A stretch of DNA of 5,164 nt from positions 1 through 5,164 of the forward strand of contig JBBQHC010000171.1 of NCBI GenBank assembly GCA_038323615.1, written 5' to 3'. The translations under genes were made by a program, and so were the position numbers. Positions 1 to 5,164 of the stretch are shown piece by piece (position 1 is the first letter of the stretch; every line of letters starts with the position of its first letter). A model generated the notes under the pieces. It searched no databases, was not told the origin of the DNA, and worked only from the letters and a program-made list of their open reading frames with translations. The DNA is from JBBKXP01 sp038323615 (GTDB lineage Bacteria; Pseudomonadota; Alphaproteobacteria; Rhodobacterales; Rhodobacteraceae).

Positions 1-31
1 CGCTTCAATCTCTCGCGCAAAATCGGCCCGC

Positions 32-1144
32 TCAATACGGCGCGTCTTCGAGGACCCCATCTGCCGACATCTGCGCATAAAGCAACCCCTCGCGCAGACC
101 CCGGTCAGCGACCGACAGCCGGTCGGTCGGCCAAAGGCGCATCAACGCCTGCAAAATCGCCGCCCCCGACATGATCAGCGCCTGCCGGTCGCGTCCGATC
201 CTCGGGTCGTTGCGCCGACCGGTCGGACCAAGGGTCAGATATTCGCGGATCACGGAATCAATCTGATCAGACGTCATGCGCAACCCGTCCACCTTGGTGC
301 GATCATAACGGCGCAGACCCAGATGGCTGGCGGCGACAGTGGTGACAGTGCCGCTGGTGCCGATAATCTGGAACCCCTCACGCGCCTGTTCCGCGGCGTA
401 GGGCGCAAAATTGGCGAGGTTCTCCTCGAAAAACCAGCTCATCAGGGCGAACCTGGCGGCGTCGTCCTCGACATCGGAGAAATGATCGCGCAGCGTTGCG
501 ACGCCCAGGGGGACGGAAATCCAATCGACCACCTTGGCGGCCTGAAACGGCCCCGGATCCTGGGTAAATCCGCGATGCAGCCGCATGATCGCGCGGGGGC
601 GTTCGCGCGGTTCAATGTTGGTCAGGTCGATCCAGACCAATTCGGTCGACCCACCACCGATGTCGACGACCAACAGTTGTTCGGTCTTGACGCTGACCAG
701 CGGGGCACAGGAAATGACCGCGAGTCGGGCCTCCTCCTCGGGCAATATAATTTCCAGCGACAGGCCGGTTTCGCGTTTCACCTGCGCGATGAACTGCGCC
801 CCGTTGCGGGCCCGCCGACACGCCTCGGTTGCCACCAATCGCATATGTTTGACGTTATGGCGGGATAGTTTTTGCTTGCAGACCCGCATCGCCGCAATCG
901 TGCGGTTCATTGATGCGCGGCTAAGTTTGCCTGTGCTTTCAAGGCCGTGCCCCAGCTGGACCGACTTTGAAAAGCTGTCGATCACATGAAATTGGCTGCC
1001 CTTGGGCTGGGCAATCAACATGCGGCAACTGTTCGTTCCCAAATCCAGCGCGGCATACAGCGTGCCGGGATCGGGTGGTTCAGGCGCGGGGCTTTCGACC
1101 GCTTTGGGGAACGCGCCCGCACCTTCGGGACGCTTGGGCGTCAT
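32..1144 (-). CDS. Ppx/GppA family phosphatase (exopolyphosphatase / pppGpp phosphatase-like)
   Basis: Probable cytoplasmic hydrolase of inorganic polyphosphate and/or pppGpp, belonging to the ASKHA (actin/Hsp70-like) fold. Numbering from the ATG at 1144 (370 aa): ALDLGTNSCR (32-41) is the first phosphate-binding loop; LEIILPEEEAR (130-140) holds Glu131, which aligns with the catalytic Glu of E. coli Ppx; DIGGGSTE (161-168) is the second phosphate loop; a later GTSGTVTT stretch is typical of the family's C-terminal ASKHA half. The length matches short, single-module Ppx/GppA proteins and not the ~500-aa E. coli enzymes with an added HD domain. The first ~27 residues are Pro/Glu/Ala-rich and probably disordered. 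A GTG at 1147 precedes the ATG directly. GGAGG at 1154-1158 lies 6 nt from the GTG and 9 nt from the ATG, so either start is possible. The sequence does not separate Ppx from GppA activity. The gene is transcribed away from the folate/B12 operon and is probably unrelated to it. Confidence 0.93.
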   Translation of the reverse strand: MTPKRPEGAGAFPKAVESPAPEPPDPGTLYAALDLGTNSCRMLIAQPKGSQFHVIDSFSKSVQLGHGLESTGKLSRASMNRTIAAMRVCKQKLSRHNVKHMRLVATEACRRARNGAQFIAQVKRETGLSLEIILPEEEARLAVISCAPLVSVKTEQLLVVDIGGGSTELVWIDLTNIEPRERPRAIMRLHRGFTQDPGPFQAAKVVDWISVPLGVATLRDHFSDVEDDAARFALMSWFFEENLANFAPYAAEQAREGFQIIGTSGTVTTVAASHLGLRRYDRTKVDGLRMTSDQIDSVIREYLTLGPTGRRNDPRIGRDRQALIMSGAAILQALMRLWPTDRLSVADRGLREGLLYAQMSADGVLEDAPY

Positions 1145-1188
1145 CACACACGCCCTCCATATCGAGTTGAGATAAACCTAGGCTCGCG

Positions 1189-1223
1189 CTGCCAGTGGCG
1201 CAAGGGACCATGACGATTGGCAG
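1189..1223 (+). promoter_or_regulatory. Candidate alternative (anti-aptamer) stem
   Basis: CTGCCA at 1189-1194 is the exact complement of TGGCAG at 1218-1223, giving a 6-bp stem with a 23-nt loop. The right arm shares its bases with the left arm of a second 6-bp stem (GGCAGG 1219-1224 with CCTGCC 1249-1254). The two cannot form together, which is the arrangement expected of an RNA switch. It requires transcription to begin upstream of about 1189. The pairing is seen in the sequence; the switching role is inference, and a 6-bp match at this distance can occur by chance in GC-rich DNA. Confidence 0.3.
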
Positions 1224-1357
1224 GATTATTCGGTGCAGGGCCGTGGAACCTGCCCCGCGACTCTGCTAAGTCGCCAAAAGCGGCCACCATGTCGAAAACC
1301 GACACCGGATGGCGTATGTGTCCGCGTAGAACCGCGTCAACCGCAGATAGGGAATCG
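1214..1357 (+). promoter_or_regulatory. Candidate cobalamin (B12) riboswitch-like leader of the folate/corrinoid operon
   Basis: Blocks resembling cobalamin-aptamer consensus occur in the right order: GGTGC (1232-1236); CTGCCCCGCGACT (1250-1262; consensus CTGCCCCCGCAACTG) followed by a TAAG; GCCAC (1283-1287; consensus GCCACTG); CCGGATGGCG (1305-1314; consensus CGGGAAGGCG); and CCGCGTAGAACC (1322-1333; compare the CCGCGAG...AGACC end of the class). Stems visible by eye: GGCAGG 1219-1224 with CCTGCC 1249-1254; GCGAC 1257-1261 with GTCGC 1270-1274; a two-part hairpin GCCA/TGGC (1283-1286, 1310-1313) plus TGTCG/CGACA (1290-1294, 1300-1304) with an asymmetric internal loop, as in P6 of the class; CGCG 1323-1326 with CGCG 1333-1336; and a closing stem CGATT 1214-1218 with AATCG 1353-1357, which borders the ribosome binding site. 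Several consensus positions differ and the outer arms are short, so this would be a diverged or variant member. B12 control fits the methyl-THF:corrinoid methyltransferase downstream. It has not been scored by a covariance model. Confidence 0.5.
1349..1353 (+). promoter_or_regulatory. Ribosome binding site of the Virulence_fact-domain gene
   Basis: AGGGA lies 7 nt upstream of the ATG at 1361 and fixes that start. Its last base falls inside the proposed closing stem (AATCG 1353-1357) of the structured leader, so folding of the leader could limit ribosome access. Confidence 0.6.
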
Positions 1358-1360
1358 CAT

Positions 1361-1660
1361 ATGCCCGACGTCACCATCGTTTACTGGCGCGACATCCCGG
1401 CGCAGATTATCGTCGGCAAAGGCCGCCGGGGGCACAAAATCCAATTGCCGGAACGTTTTGAACAGGCGATCGACCGCGCCGCGATGAAAACCGGGGCGGC
1501 GGGCACCGACGAGTATCTGGCCGAATGGCGTAAAGCGCCGCCCTACCCCGTCGATGGCCCCGACGACGAAACTGTTGCCAAGGCCGAGGCCGCCCGGATC
1601 GAGGCCGAATACGACCAGAGCCGGATCAAGGCCCTGATTGCCAATGATGGCTGGAATTGA
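1361..1660 (+). CDS. Small Virulence_fact-domain protein (PF13769-like), function unknown
   Basis: A 99-aa soluble protein with no signal peptide or membrane segment. Visible features are YWRDIPAQIIV (8-18), a basic glycine-containing stretch GKGRRGHK (19-26), then LPERFEQAIDRAAMKTG (29-45) and EYLAEWRKAP (51-60), ending in an acidic, Ala/Glu-rich helix-like segment. From memory this matches the small family named Virulence_fact, a database label with no demonstrated biochemical role. It is the first gene of the operon, 41 nt before the MetF-like start, and as I recall it sits beside the same reductase and methyltransferase genes in other Rhodobacterales. This suggests a helper role in folate/corrinoid methyl transfer, but no catalytic motif is visible. 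The ATG at 1361 is chosen because AGGGA is correctly spaced and the upstream in-frame extension from 1217 is leader RNA. The frame is intact and the codon use resembles its neighbours. Confidence 0.88.
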   Translation: MPDVTIVYWRDIPAQIIVGKGRRGHKIQLPERFEQAIDRAAMKTGAAGTDEYLAEWRKAPPYPVDGPDDETVAKAEAARIEAEYDQSRIKALIANDGWN

Positions 1661-1689
1661 CTGAAATCCCGTCCCCCGCGTCCCGCTTC

Positions 1690-1696
1690 AAGGAGG
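1690..1696 (+). promoter_or_regulatory. Strong Shine-Dalgarno that sets the GTG start of the MetF-like gene
   Basis: AAGGAGG is a full-length Shine-Dalgarno match 5 nt before the GTG at 1702. It lies inside the reading frame that could otherwise be opened from a TTG at 1657, so it argues that translation begins at 1702. Confidence 0.8.
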
Positions 1697-1701
1697 TTGT
1701 C

Positions 1702-2634
1702 GTGTCCCTGCTCCCGTTCCTGCGAAAGAAAGAAGTGTTCGTCGACAGCGCCGTCAACCCGGATGTCGAGTCGTTCCTGCGCGGCTATTCCATCGAAGTG
1801 ATGCCGCGCACCGCCGAAAAGGTGGAATCGTTCCGCGACATCCTGCCGGTCGGCACCCGGGTCTATGTTGCCCATATCGAGGGTACGCCGATTGACGACA
1901 TGGTCGCCACGGCAAAACGGATCACCGCCGAAGGGTTCAAGCCGATGCCGCATTTCCCGGCACGCATCATCAAGGACAAGGCGATGCTGGCGGACTGGAT
2001 CGCACGCTATGCCGGCGAGGCGGGCGTCGATCAGGCGCTGCTGCTGGCCGGTGGTGTCAAAACGCCACACGGCGATTTCGACAGTTCGATGCAGATGATG
2101 GAAACCGGGCTGTTCGACAAGGCGGGGTTCAAACGTCTGCACGTCGCCGGTCACCCCGAAGGCAACAAAGACATCGACCCTGACGGGTCGGACCGCGCCG
2201 TGATGGAAGCCCTGCGCTGGAAGCAAAAGTTCAACGACACGACCGACGCCGACATAGCGCTGGCCACCCAGTTTTGTTTCGAGGCGCAACCGATCATCGC
2301 CTGGGCCGACGCACTGCGCGATGCCGGCATTACCCTGCCGATCCACATCGGCATCGCGGGCCCGGCCAAGCTCCAAACCATGATTAAATTCGCCATCGCC
2401 TGCGGCGTCGGCCCGTCCTTGAGGGTCTTGCAAAAGCGGGCGATGGATGTGACCAAACTGCTGCTGCCCTACGAACCGACCGAGGTGGTGGCCGAACTGG
2501 CCGCCCACGCTGCCAAGACCCCCGATTTCAATATCAAACAGGTGCATTTCTTCCCGCTTGGCGGGATCAAGACCAATGCAACCTGGGTGACAGACCACGG
2601 CGGTGCCGCTGGCGTGCCCGCCGCAAACGCTTAA
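1702..2634 (+). CDS. MetF-like methylenetetrahydrofolate reductase
   Basis: Predicted flavoenzyme (310 aa, close to the ~296 aa of E. coli MetF) interconverting 5,10-methylene-THF and 5-methyl-THF in the cytoplasm. By-eye alignment to E. coli MetF along the length: SIEVMPRTAEK (30-40) matches SFEFFPPRTSEM and keeps the catalytic Glu as Glu32; MPHFPAR (82-88) matches the APHLT strand; LHVAGHPEG (146-154) matches VAAYPEVHP; ATQFCFEA (188-195) matches ITQFFFD and keeps the substrate-binding Gln as Gln190; HIGIAGPAK (215-223) matches IPGILPVSN; VHFFPLGG near the C-terminus matches FHFYTLNR. The ALRGD segment is LLAGGV here (114-119), so the usual Asp120 is replaced by Gly118. The GTG start at 1702 is supported by AAGGAGG. 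The gene begins 41 nt after the stop of the previous gene and ends 9 nt before the next ATG, so the three genes look co-transcribed. The direction of reaction depends on partners not in the window: methyl-THF supply for methionine, or oxidation of methyl groups. Confidence 0.9.
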   Translation: MSLLPFLRKKEVFVDSAVNPDVESFLRGYSIEVMPRTAEKVESFRDILPVGTRVYVAHIEGTPIDDMVATAKRITAEGFKPMPHFPARIIKDKAMLADWIARYAGEAGVDQALLLAGGVKTPHGDFDSSMQMMETGLFDKAGFKRLHVAGHPEGNKDIDPDGSDRAVMEALRWKQKFNDTTDADIALATQFCFEAQPIIAWADALRDAGITLPIHIGIAGPAKLQTMIKFAIACGVGPSLRVLQKRAMDVTKLLLPYEPTEVVAELAAHAAKTPDFNIKQVHFFPLGGIKTNATWVTDHGGAAGVPAANA

Positions 2635-2643
2635 GGAAAAAAT

Positions 2644-3711
2644 ATGACCCGCACGATCGTCGAATCCAAAACCAGAACCACCATTATCGGGTTCGACCAG
2701 CCCTTTTGCGTGATCGGAGAGCGGATCAACCCCACCGGGCGCAAGAAACTTGCCGCCGAAATGGAGGCCGGGGATTTCTCCACGGTCGAGGCTGACGCGA
2801 TTGCGCAGGTCGCCGCAGGTGCGGGTGTACTTGATGTGAATTCGGGCGCCGTATTCACCAACAAGATGGCCGAAGACCCCCGCTATGCCGACAACAACTT
2901 TGTCGAACCGCCGCTGATGAGGGAACTCATCATGCGGATCCAAGCCATTGTCGATGTGCCTTTGTGCATCGACTCCTCGGTGCCCGGCGCACTTGAGGCC
3001 GGTCTGGCGGCGTGCGAAGGTCGCCCGTTGCTGAACTCGGTCACCGGCGAGGAAGAGCGGATGGAGTTGGTCCTGCCGCTGGTCAAGAAATACAACGTCC
3101 CCGTCGTCGCGATTTCCAACGACGACACCGGGATTTCCGAAGACCCCGAAGTGCGCTTTGCCGTTGCCAAAAAGATCGTCGAACGCGCTGCCGATTTCGG
3201 CATCCCGGCGCATGACATCGTCGTCGACCCGCTGGTCATGCCAATCGGCGCGATGGGCACTGCCGGATTGCAGGTCTTCACGCTGGTGCGGCGTCTGCGC
3301 GAGGAACTCGGCGTCAACACGACTTGCGGCGCCTCCAACATCTCGTTCGGCCTGCCCAACCGGCACGGCATCAACAACGCGTTTCTGCCGATGGCGATGG
3401 TTGCCGGCATGACCAGCGCGATCATGAACCCCATCGCGCTCCCCGTAAAACTGGCCGACATCGCCGCCAAAAAGGCCGAAGTCGAGGCGCGGGGCATCGT
3501 GTTGCCGCCCGATATGGACGACGAAACATTTTGCGTCCTGTTCGGTCTGGGATCGACCAGACCGCGTGCAGGCAAAGAGATGGAAGCGATCCGTGCCGCA
3601 AATTTCCTGACCGACAATGATGCATCGGGCGGCGAATGGATCCGGTTCAACCGCCCTGTTGTTGCGGCAGGCGAAGGCCGCGCACGCACAGGTCGGCGGG
3701 CACGCGGCTAG
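2644..3711 (+). CDS. Methyltetrahydrofolate:corrinoid methyltransferase (pterin-binding domain; probable split-MetH component)
   Basis: Stand-alone pterin-binding TIM-barrel protein (PF00809 type, 355 aa) that moves the methyl group between 5-methyl-THF and the cobalt of a corrinoid protein. Motifs: GERINPTG (25-32), the signature of the MetH/AcsE/MtgA branch; DVNSG (64-68); CIDSS (108-112); NSVTGEEER (131-139); SNDDTG (158-163); DPLVMPIG (195-202); GASNISFGLPNR (229-240), with the Asn that hydrogen-bonds the pterin N5 region. There is no cobalamin-binding or homocysteine-binding domain, so separate partner proteins are needed. In Rhodobacterales such a protein is known as the pterin-binding piece of a methionine synthase split over several polypeptides; MtgA-like roles in glycine betaine or methylamine use are the alternative. 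The ATG follows AAGGA (2633-2637) by 6 nt. The last ~15 residues are Gly/Arg-rich (five Arg in the last ten), beyond the barrel core. The stop overlaps the stop of the convergent sulfatase gene. Confidence 0.92.
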   Translation: MTRTIVESKTRTTIIGFDQPFCVIGERINPTGRKKLAAEMEAGDFSTVEADAIAQVAAGAGVLDVNSGAVFTNKMAEDPRYADNNFVEPPLMRELIMRIQAIVDVPLCIDSSVPGALEAGLAACEGRPLLNSVTGEEERMELVLPLVKKYNVPVVAISNDDTGISEDPEVRFAVAKKIVERAADFGIPAHDIVVDPLVMPIGAMGTAGLQVFTLVRRLREELGVNTTCGASNISFGLPNRHGINNAFLPMAMVAGMTSAIMNPIALPVKLADIAAKKAEVEARGIVLPPDMDDETFCVLFGLGSTRPRAGKEMEAIRAANFLTDNDASGGEWIRFNRPVVAAGEGRARTGRRARG

Positions 3712-5066
3712 GTCCGGCCGGTCACCCGCGGCGCAATCGTCGCCAACTCGCGGTTCAGCCGATCCTGATACTGGTCGGCCAACATCCGCACGTTGCCGCC
3801 CGCCCCGACCATGAGGTTGTTGTGCTCGAACGGATCGGCGCGGCTGTCGTACAGCTCTTCGCCGCCATCCCAATAGATCGTATACCGGTGGTCGGGGGTG
3901 CGCAGGGTAAAGGCCATCAGGCCATCCTCGTCATCCTCGAACTTGCCCCAGACGGCCACCGCCGCGTCGGAACTGTCGGGCGTTTCGCCGCGCAAAATTG
4001 GCGACAGATCGGTGCCGTTCAGATCGTGCGGCGCCTTGGCCCCGGTCTGCGCCATCAGGGTTGGATATATGTCCAGCAGCGAAACCGGACGCGACCAACG
4101 CCCCACCGCGACCCCTGGCCCCGCAACGATCAGCGGCACCCGCAGGGCGCGTTCCCACAGGGTGAACTTGCGAAACGCCAGCTTTTCCCCGAATTGCCAG
4201 CCGTGATCGGACCACAGAACGATCAGCGTGTTGTCGGTCTGTCCGGTTTCGTCCAATCGATCGAGGACCCGGCCCAGCATCGCATCGGCATAGCTGACCG
4301 ATGCCAGATAGGCCCGTAGAAAGGCATTATATTCGCCGTTGGCGTGCAGAATCCGGCCAATCCGACGATTGGCGAAACGTGCGGATTCGGGTGGCAATCC
4401 CGCCACCTCGTCGCGGTCGTCGGGGTCAAAACTGACGCCTTTCAACCCCGGCGGCACTGCGACGGTTTCGGGATACAGGTCGAAATACTCTTGCGGCACG
4501 ATGAACGGCAGATGCGGGCGATACAGACCGAACCCCCAAAATTGCTGATCATCGCCGGGGCGGATTTTGCGGCAAATCCAGTTGGTGTTCTGCGCGTCAA
4601 AACACCCCTTGCTGCCCTGAACCGGGCCGAAATCCGACAAACGCCTCAAATCACCCTTTTTGATCGTCGCGCTGATCGGCGGGTAGTTCAGATGCCCAAC
4701 GTCGGTATTATACTGATCCCAATCGTCTGGATCGAAACCCCTGACATCCTTGTGGAAAATCTTGCCGGCCCCAATGGTTTTCCAACCCGCGCTGCGCAAG
4801 GCCCCGACCAGCGACAGCCGCTGCCCGTGGGGATAGGCCATGTCCCATGTTTCGTCGTTAGTATAGACACCGCTGCGCCAGGGTGCCTGCCCGAACAGGG
4901 TCGCGGTGCGCGACGGCGAACAGGCGGGAACCACGGCATAGGCACTGTCAAACACCGTGCCGCGCGCTGCCAGACGGGTCAGGTTGGGGGTCTTGACCTG
5001 CGGATGCCCACCCAGCGGTTCAATCCAGTCGTTCAGGTCTTCGATGGAGACAAAAAGGATATTCAT
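3708..5066 (-). CDS. Type I (formylglycine-dependent) sulfatase, iduronate-2-sulfatase-like
   Basis: Predicted hydrolase of a sulfate ester (452 aa); the substrate cannot be read from sequence. Cys49 in CSPSRTATLFG (49-59) is the sulfatase signature and would be converted to formylglycine. Other active-site matches to the human iduronate-2-sulfatase layout: SIEDLND (7-13), where the usual Asp-Asp metal pair is Glu9-Asp10; GKIFHK (101-106) with Lys102 and His105; RPHLPF (183-188) with His185; SDHGWQFGEK (286-295) with Asp287 and His288; and Lys300 in FRKFTLWE. LLDIYPTL and a C-terminal EELYDSRADPFEHNNL-type block complete the family pattern. No signal peptide is seen (the protein begins MNILFVSIEDL), so it probably acts in the cytoplasm and needs a cytoplasmic formylglycine-generating enzyme, not encoded here. 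AAGG at 5074-5077 lies 7 nt upstream of the ATG. It is 42 nt downstream of another minus-strand gene, so the two may form an operon. Confidence 0.93.
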   Translation of the reverse strand: MNILFVSIEDLNDWIEPLGGHPQVKTPNLTRLAARGTVFDSAYAVVPACSPSRTATLFGQAPWRSGVYTNDETWDMAYPHGQRLSLVGALRSAGWKTIGAGKIFHKDVRGFDPDDWDQYNTDVGHLNYPPISATIKKGDLRRLSDFGPVQGSKGCFDAQNTNWICRKIRPGDDQQFWGFGLYRPHLPFIVPQEYFDLYPETVAVPPGLKGVSFDPDDRDEVAGLPPESARFANRRIGRILHANGEYNAFLRAYLASVSYADAMLGRVLDRLDETGQTDNTLIVLWSDHGWQFGEKLAFRKFTLWERALRVPLIVAGPGVAVGRWSRPVSLLDIYPTLMAQTGAKAPHDLNGTDLSPILRGETPDSSDAAVAVWGKFEDDEDGLMAFTLRTPDHRYTIYWDGGEELYDSRADPFEHNNLMVGAGGNVRMLADQYQDRLNRELATIAPRVTGRT

Positions 5067-5108
5067 GCCGCCACCTTAGCCAGCGGGCCGATGGCGGCAA
5101 GTTCCGCT

Positions 5109-5164
5109 TTAGCGATACCAGAGCGACTGGCCGTTGTGGAAAATCTGCACCTTGGCGGGGTCGG
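5109..5164 (-). CDS. C-terminal end of an unidentified protein (partial, runs off the right edge)
   Basis: One minus-strand frame reads DPAKVQIFHNGQSLWYR and then a TAA stop (5109-5111). It lies 42 nt upstream of the sulfatase start, the spacing expected of adjacent genes in one transcript. The other two minus-strand frames are also open but read as Arg/Pro/Ser-rich, non-protein-like strings, whereas this one has the mixed composition of a real C-terminus. Seventeen residues are too few to name a family. Confidence 0.5.
   Translation of the reverse strand, partial: DPAKVQIFHNGQSLWYR

Larger units (their letters stand above)
1145..1360. other. Divergent intergenic region (promoters and 5' leader)
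   Basis: About 216 bases separate the phosphatase start (minus strand) from the ATG at 1361 (plus strand), so promoters for both directions should lie here. The most AT-rich patch is about 1158-1180, next to the phosphatase start. A TTGAGA at 1167-1172 could be a plus-strand -35 box, but no convincing -10 follows, so no promoter is called. The rest, from about 1186 on, is dense in complementary segments and is described under the riboswitch-like entry. I see no protein-coding signal in it: the frame that runs open from 1217 into the downstream gene has no ribosome binding site and no recognisable protein character. Confidence 0.6.

Noticed and set aside
1..31. Start or end of another gene left of the phosphatase
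   Set aside because: The 31 bases contain no start codon on the minus strand and no supportable coding signal. A downstream rlmE-type gene would be expected from roseobacter gene order, but it is not visible.
323..989. Two plus-strand open frames opposite the Ppx/GppA gene (323-868 and 585-989)
   Set aside because: Both are antisense to the DIGGGSTE and catalytic-Glu regions of the phosphatase and have shadow-like composition.
1217..1360. N-terminal extension of the Virulence_fact-domain protein from a TTG at 1217
   Set aside because: The extension translates the structured leader, lacks a ribosome binding site, and the well-spaced AGGGA with ATG 1361 gives the family's usual N-terminus.
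1186..1360. SAM-II, SAM/SAH, SAH or THF-type riboswitch in the leader
   Set aside because: These were considered because the operon concerns methionine and folate, but I see no block matching their cores. The ordered blocks fit the cobalamin class better.
2644..3711. Dihydropteroate synthase (FolP) as the identity of the pterin-binding protein
   Set aside because: It shares the fold, but it has GERINPTG and GASNISFGLPNR, typical of methyl-THF:corrinoid methyltransferases, and lacks the NVTPDSFSDGG-type FolP motif.
3703..3730. Rho-independent terminator between the convergent genes
   Set aside because: A 5-bp GC inverted repeat is present, but neither strand has a following T-tract, and the repeat lies within the coding ends.
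1543..3873. A 776-codon minus-strand open frame opposite the whole operon
   Set aside because: It is antisense to three clear gene features with strong family motifs, and its translation is an Arg/Gly/Asp/His-rich string without recognisable domains. This is the usual GC-rich mirror frame.
3636..4319. A 227-codon plus-strand open frame opposite the sulfatase C-terminus
   Set aside because: It overlaps the end of the methyltransferase gene and the antisense of conserved sulfatase motifs, with no ribosome binding site or family resemblance.

Overview
The window is about 60% GC, tightly packed and free of mobile-element sequence. The gene content (a GppA-like phosphatase diverging from a small Virulence_fact-domain gene, a short MetF-like reductase and a stand-alone pterin-binding methyltransferase) points to an alphaproteobacterium of the Rhodobacterales, probably a marine roseobacter-type organism. 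This taxonomic call is inferred from protein style and gene order, not from a database search.

Layout, left to right. (1) Minus strand 32-1144: an exopolyphosphatase/GppA-family phosphatase with a Pro-rich N-terminal tail. (2) 1145-1360: a divergent intergenic region. Its right two-thirds look like a structured 5' leader whose ordered sequence blocks resemble a diverged cobalamin (B12) riboswitch. (3) Plus strand 1361-3711: a three-gene operon made of a 99-aa Virulence_fact-domain protein, a 310-aa MetF-like methylenetetrahydrofolate reductase (GTG start with a perfect AAGGAGG ribosome binding site) and a 355-aa methyltetrahydrofolate:corrinoid methyltransferase. (4) Minus strand 3708-5066: a cytoplasmic-looking type I sulfatase of the iduronate-2-sulfatase-like group. 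It is convergent with the operon, and the two stop codons interlock on one CTAG. (5) 5109-5164: the last 17 codons of another minus-strand gene upstream of the sulfatase.

How the genes fit together. The MetF-like protein and the pterin-binding protein would interconvert methylene-THF, methyl-THF and methyl-cobalamin. This is the half of a B12-dependent methyl-transfer system that handles folate. In Rhodobacterales such a stand-alone pterin-binding protein is known as one piece of a methionine synthase (MetH) split into separate polypeptides; related proteins also serve corrinoid pathways for methylated amines and betaines. A B12-sensing leader in front of the operon would fit either use. The corrinoid protein, the homocysteine methyltransferase and the reactivase are not in the window. 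The most interesting items are the riboswitch-like leader with two mutually exclusive stems, the uncharacterised small first gene of the operon, and the MetF-like enzyme that appears to lack the usual active-site Asp.
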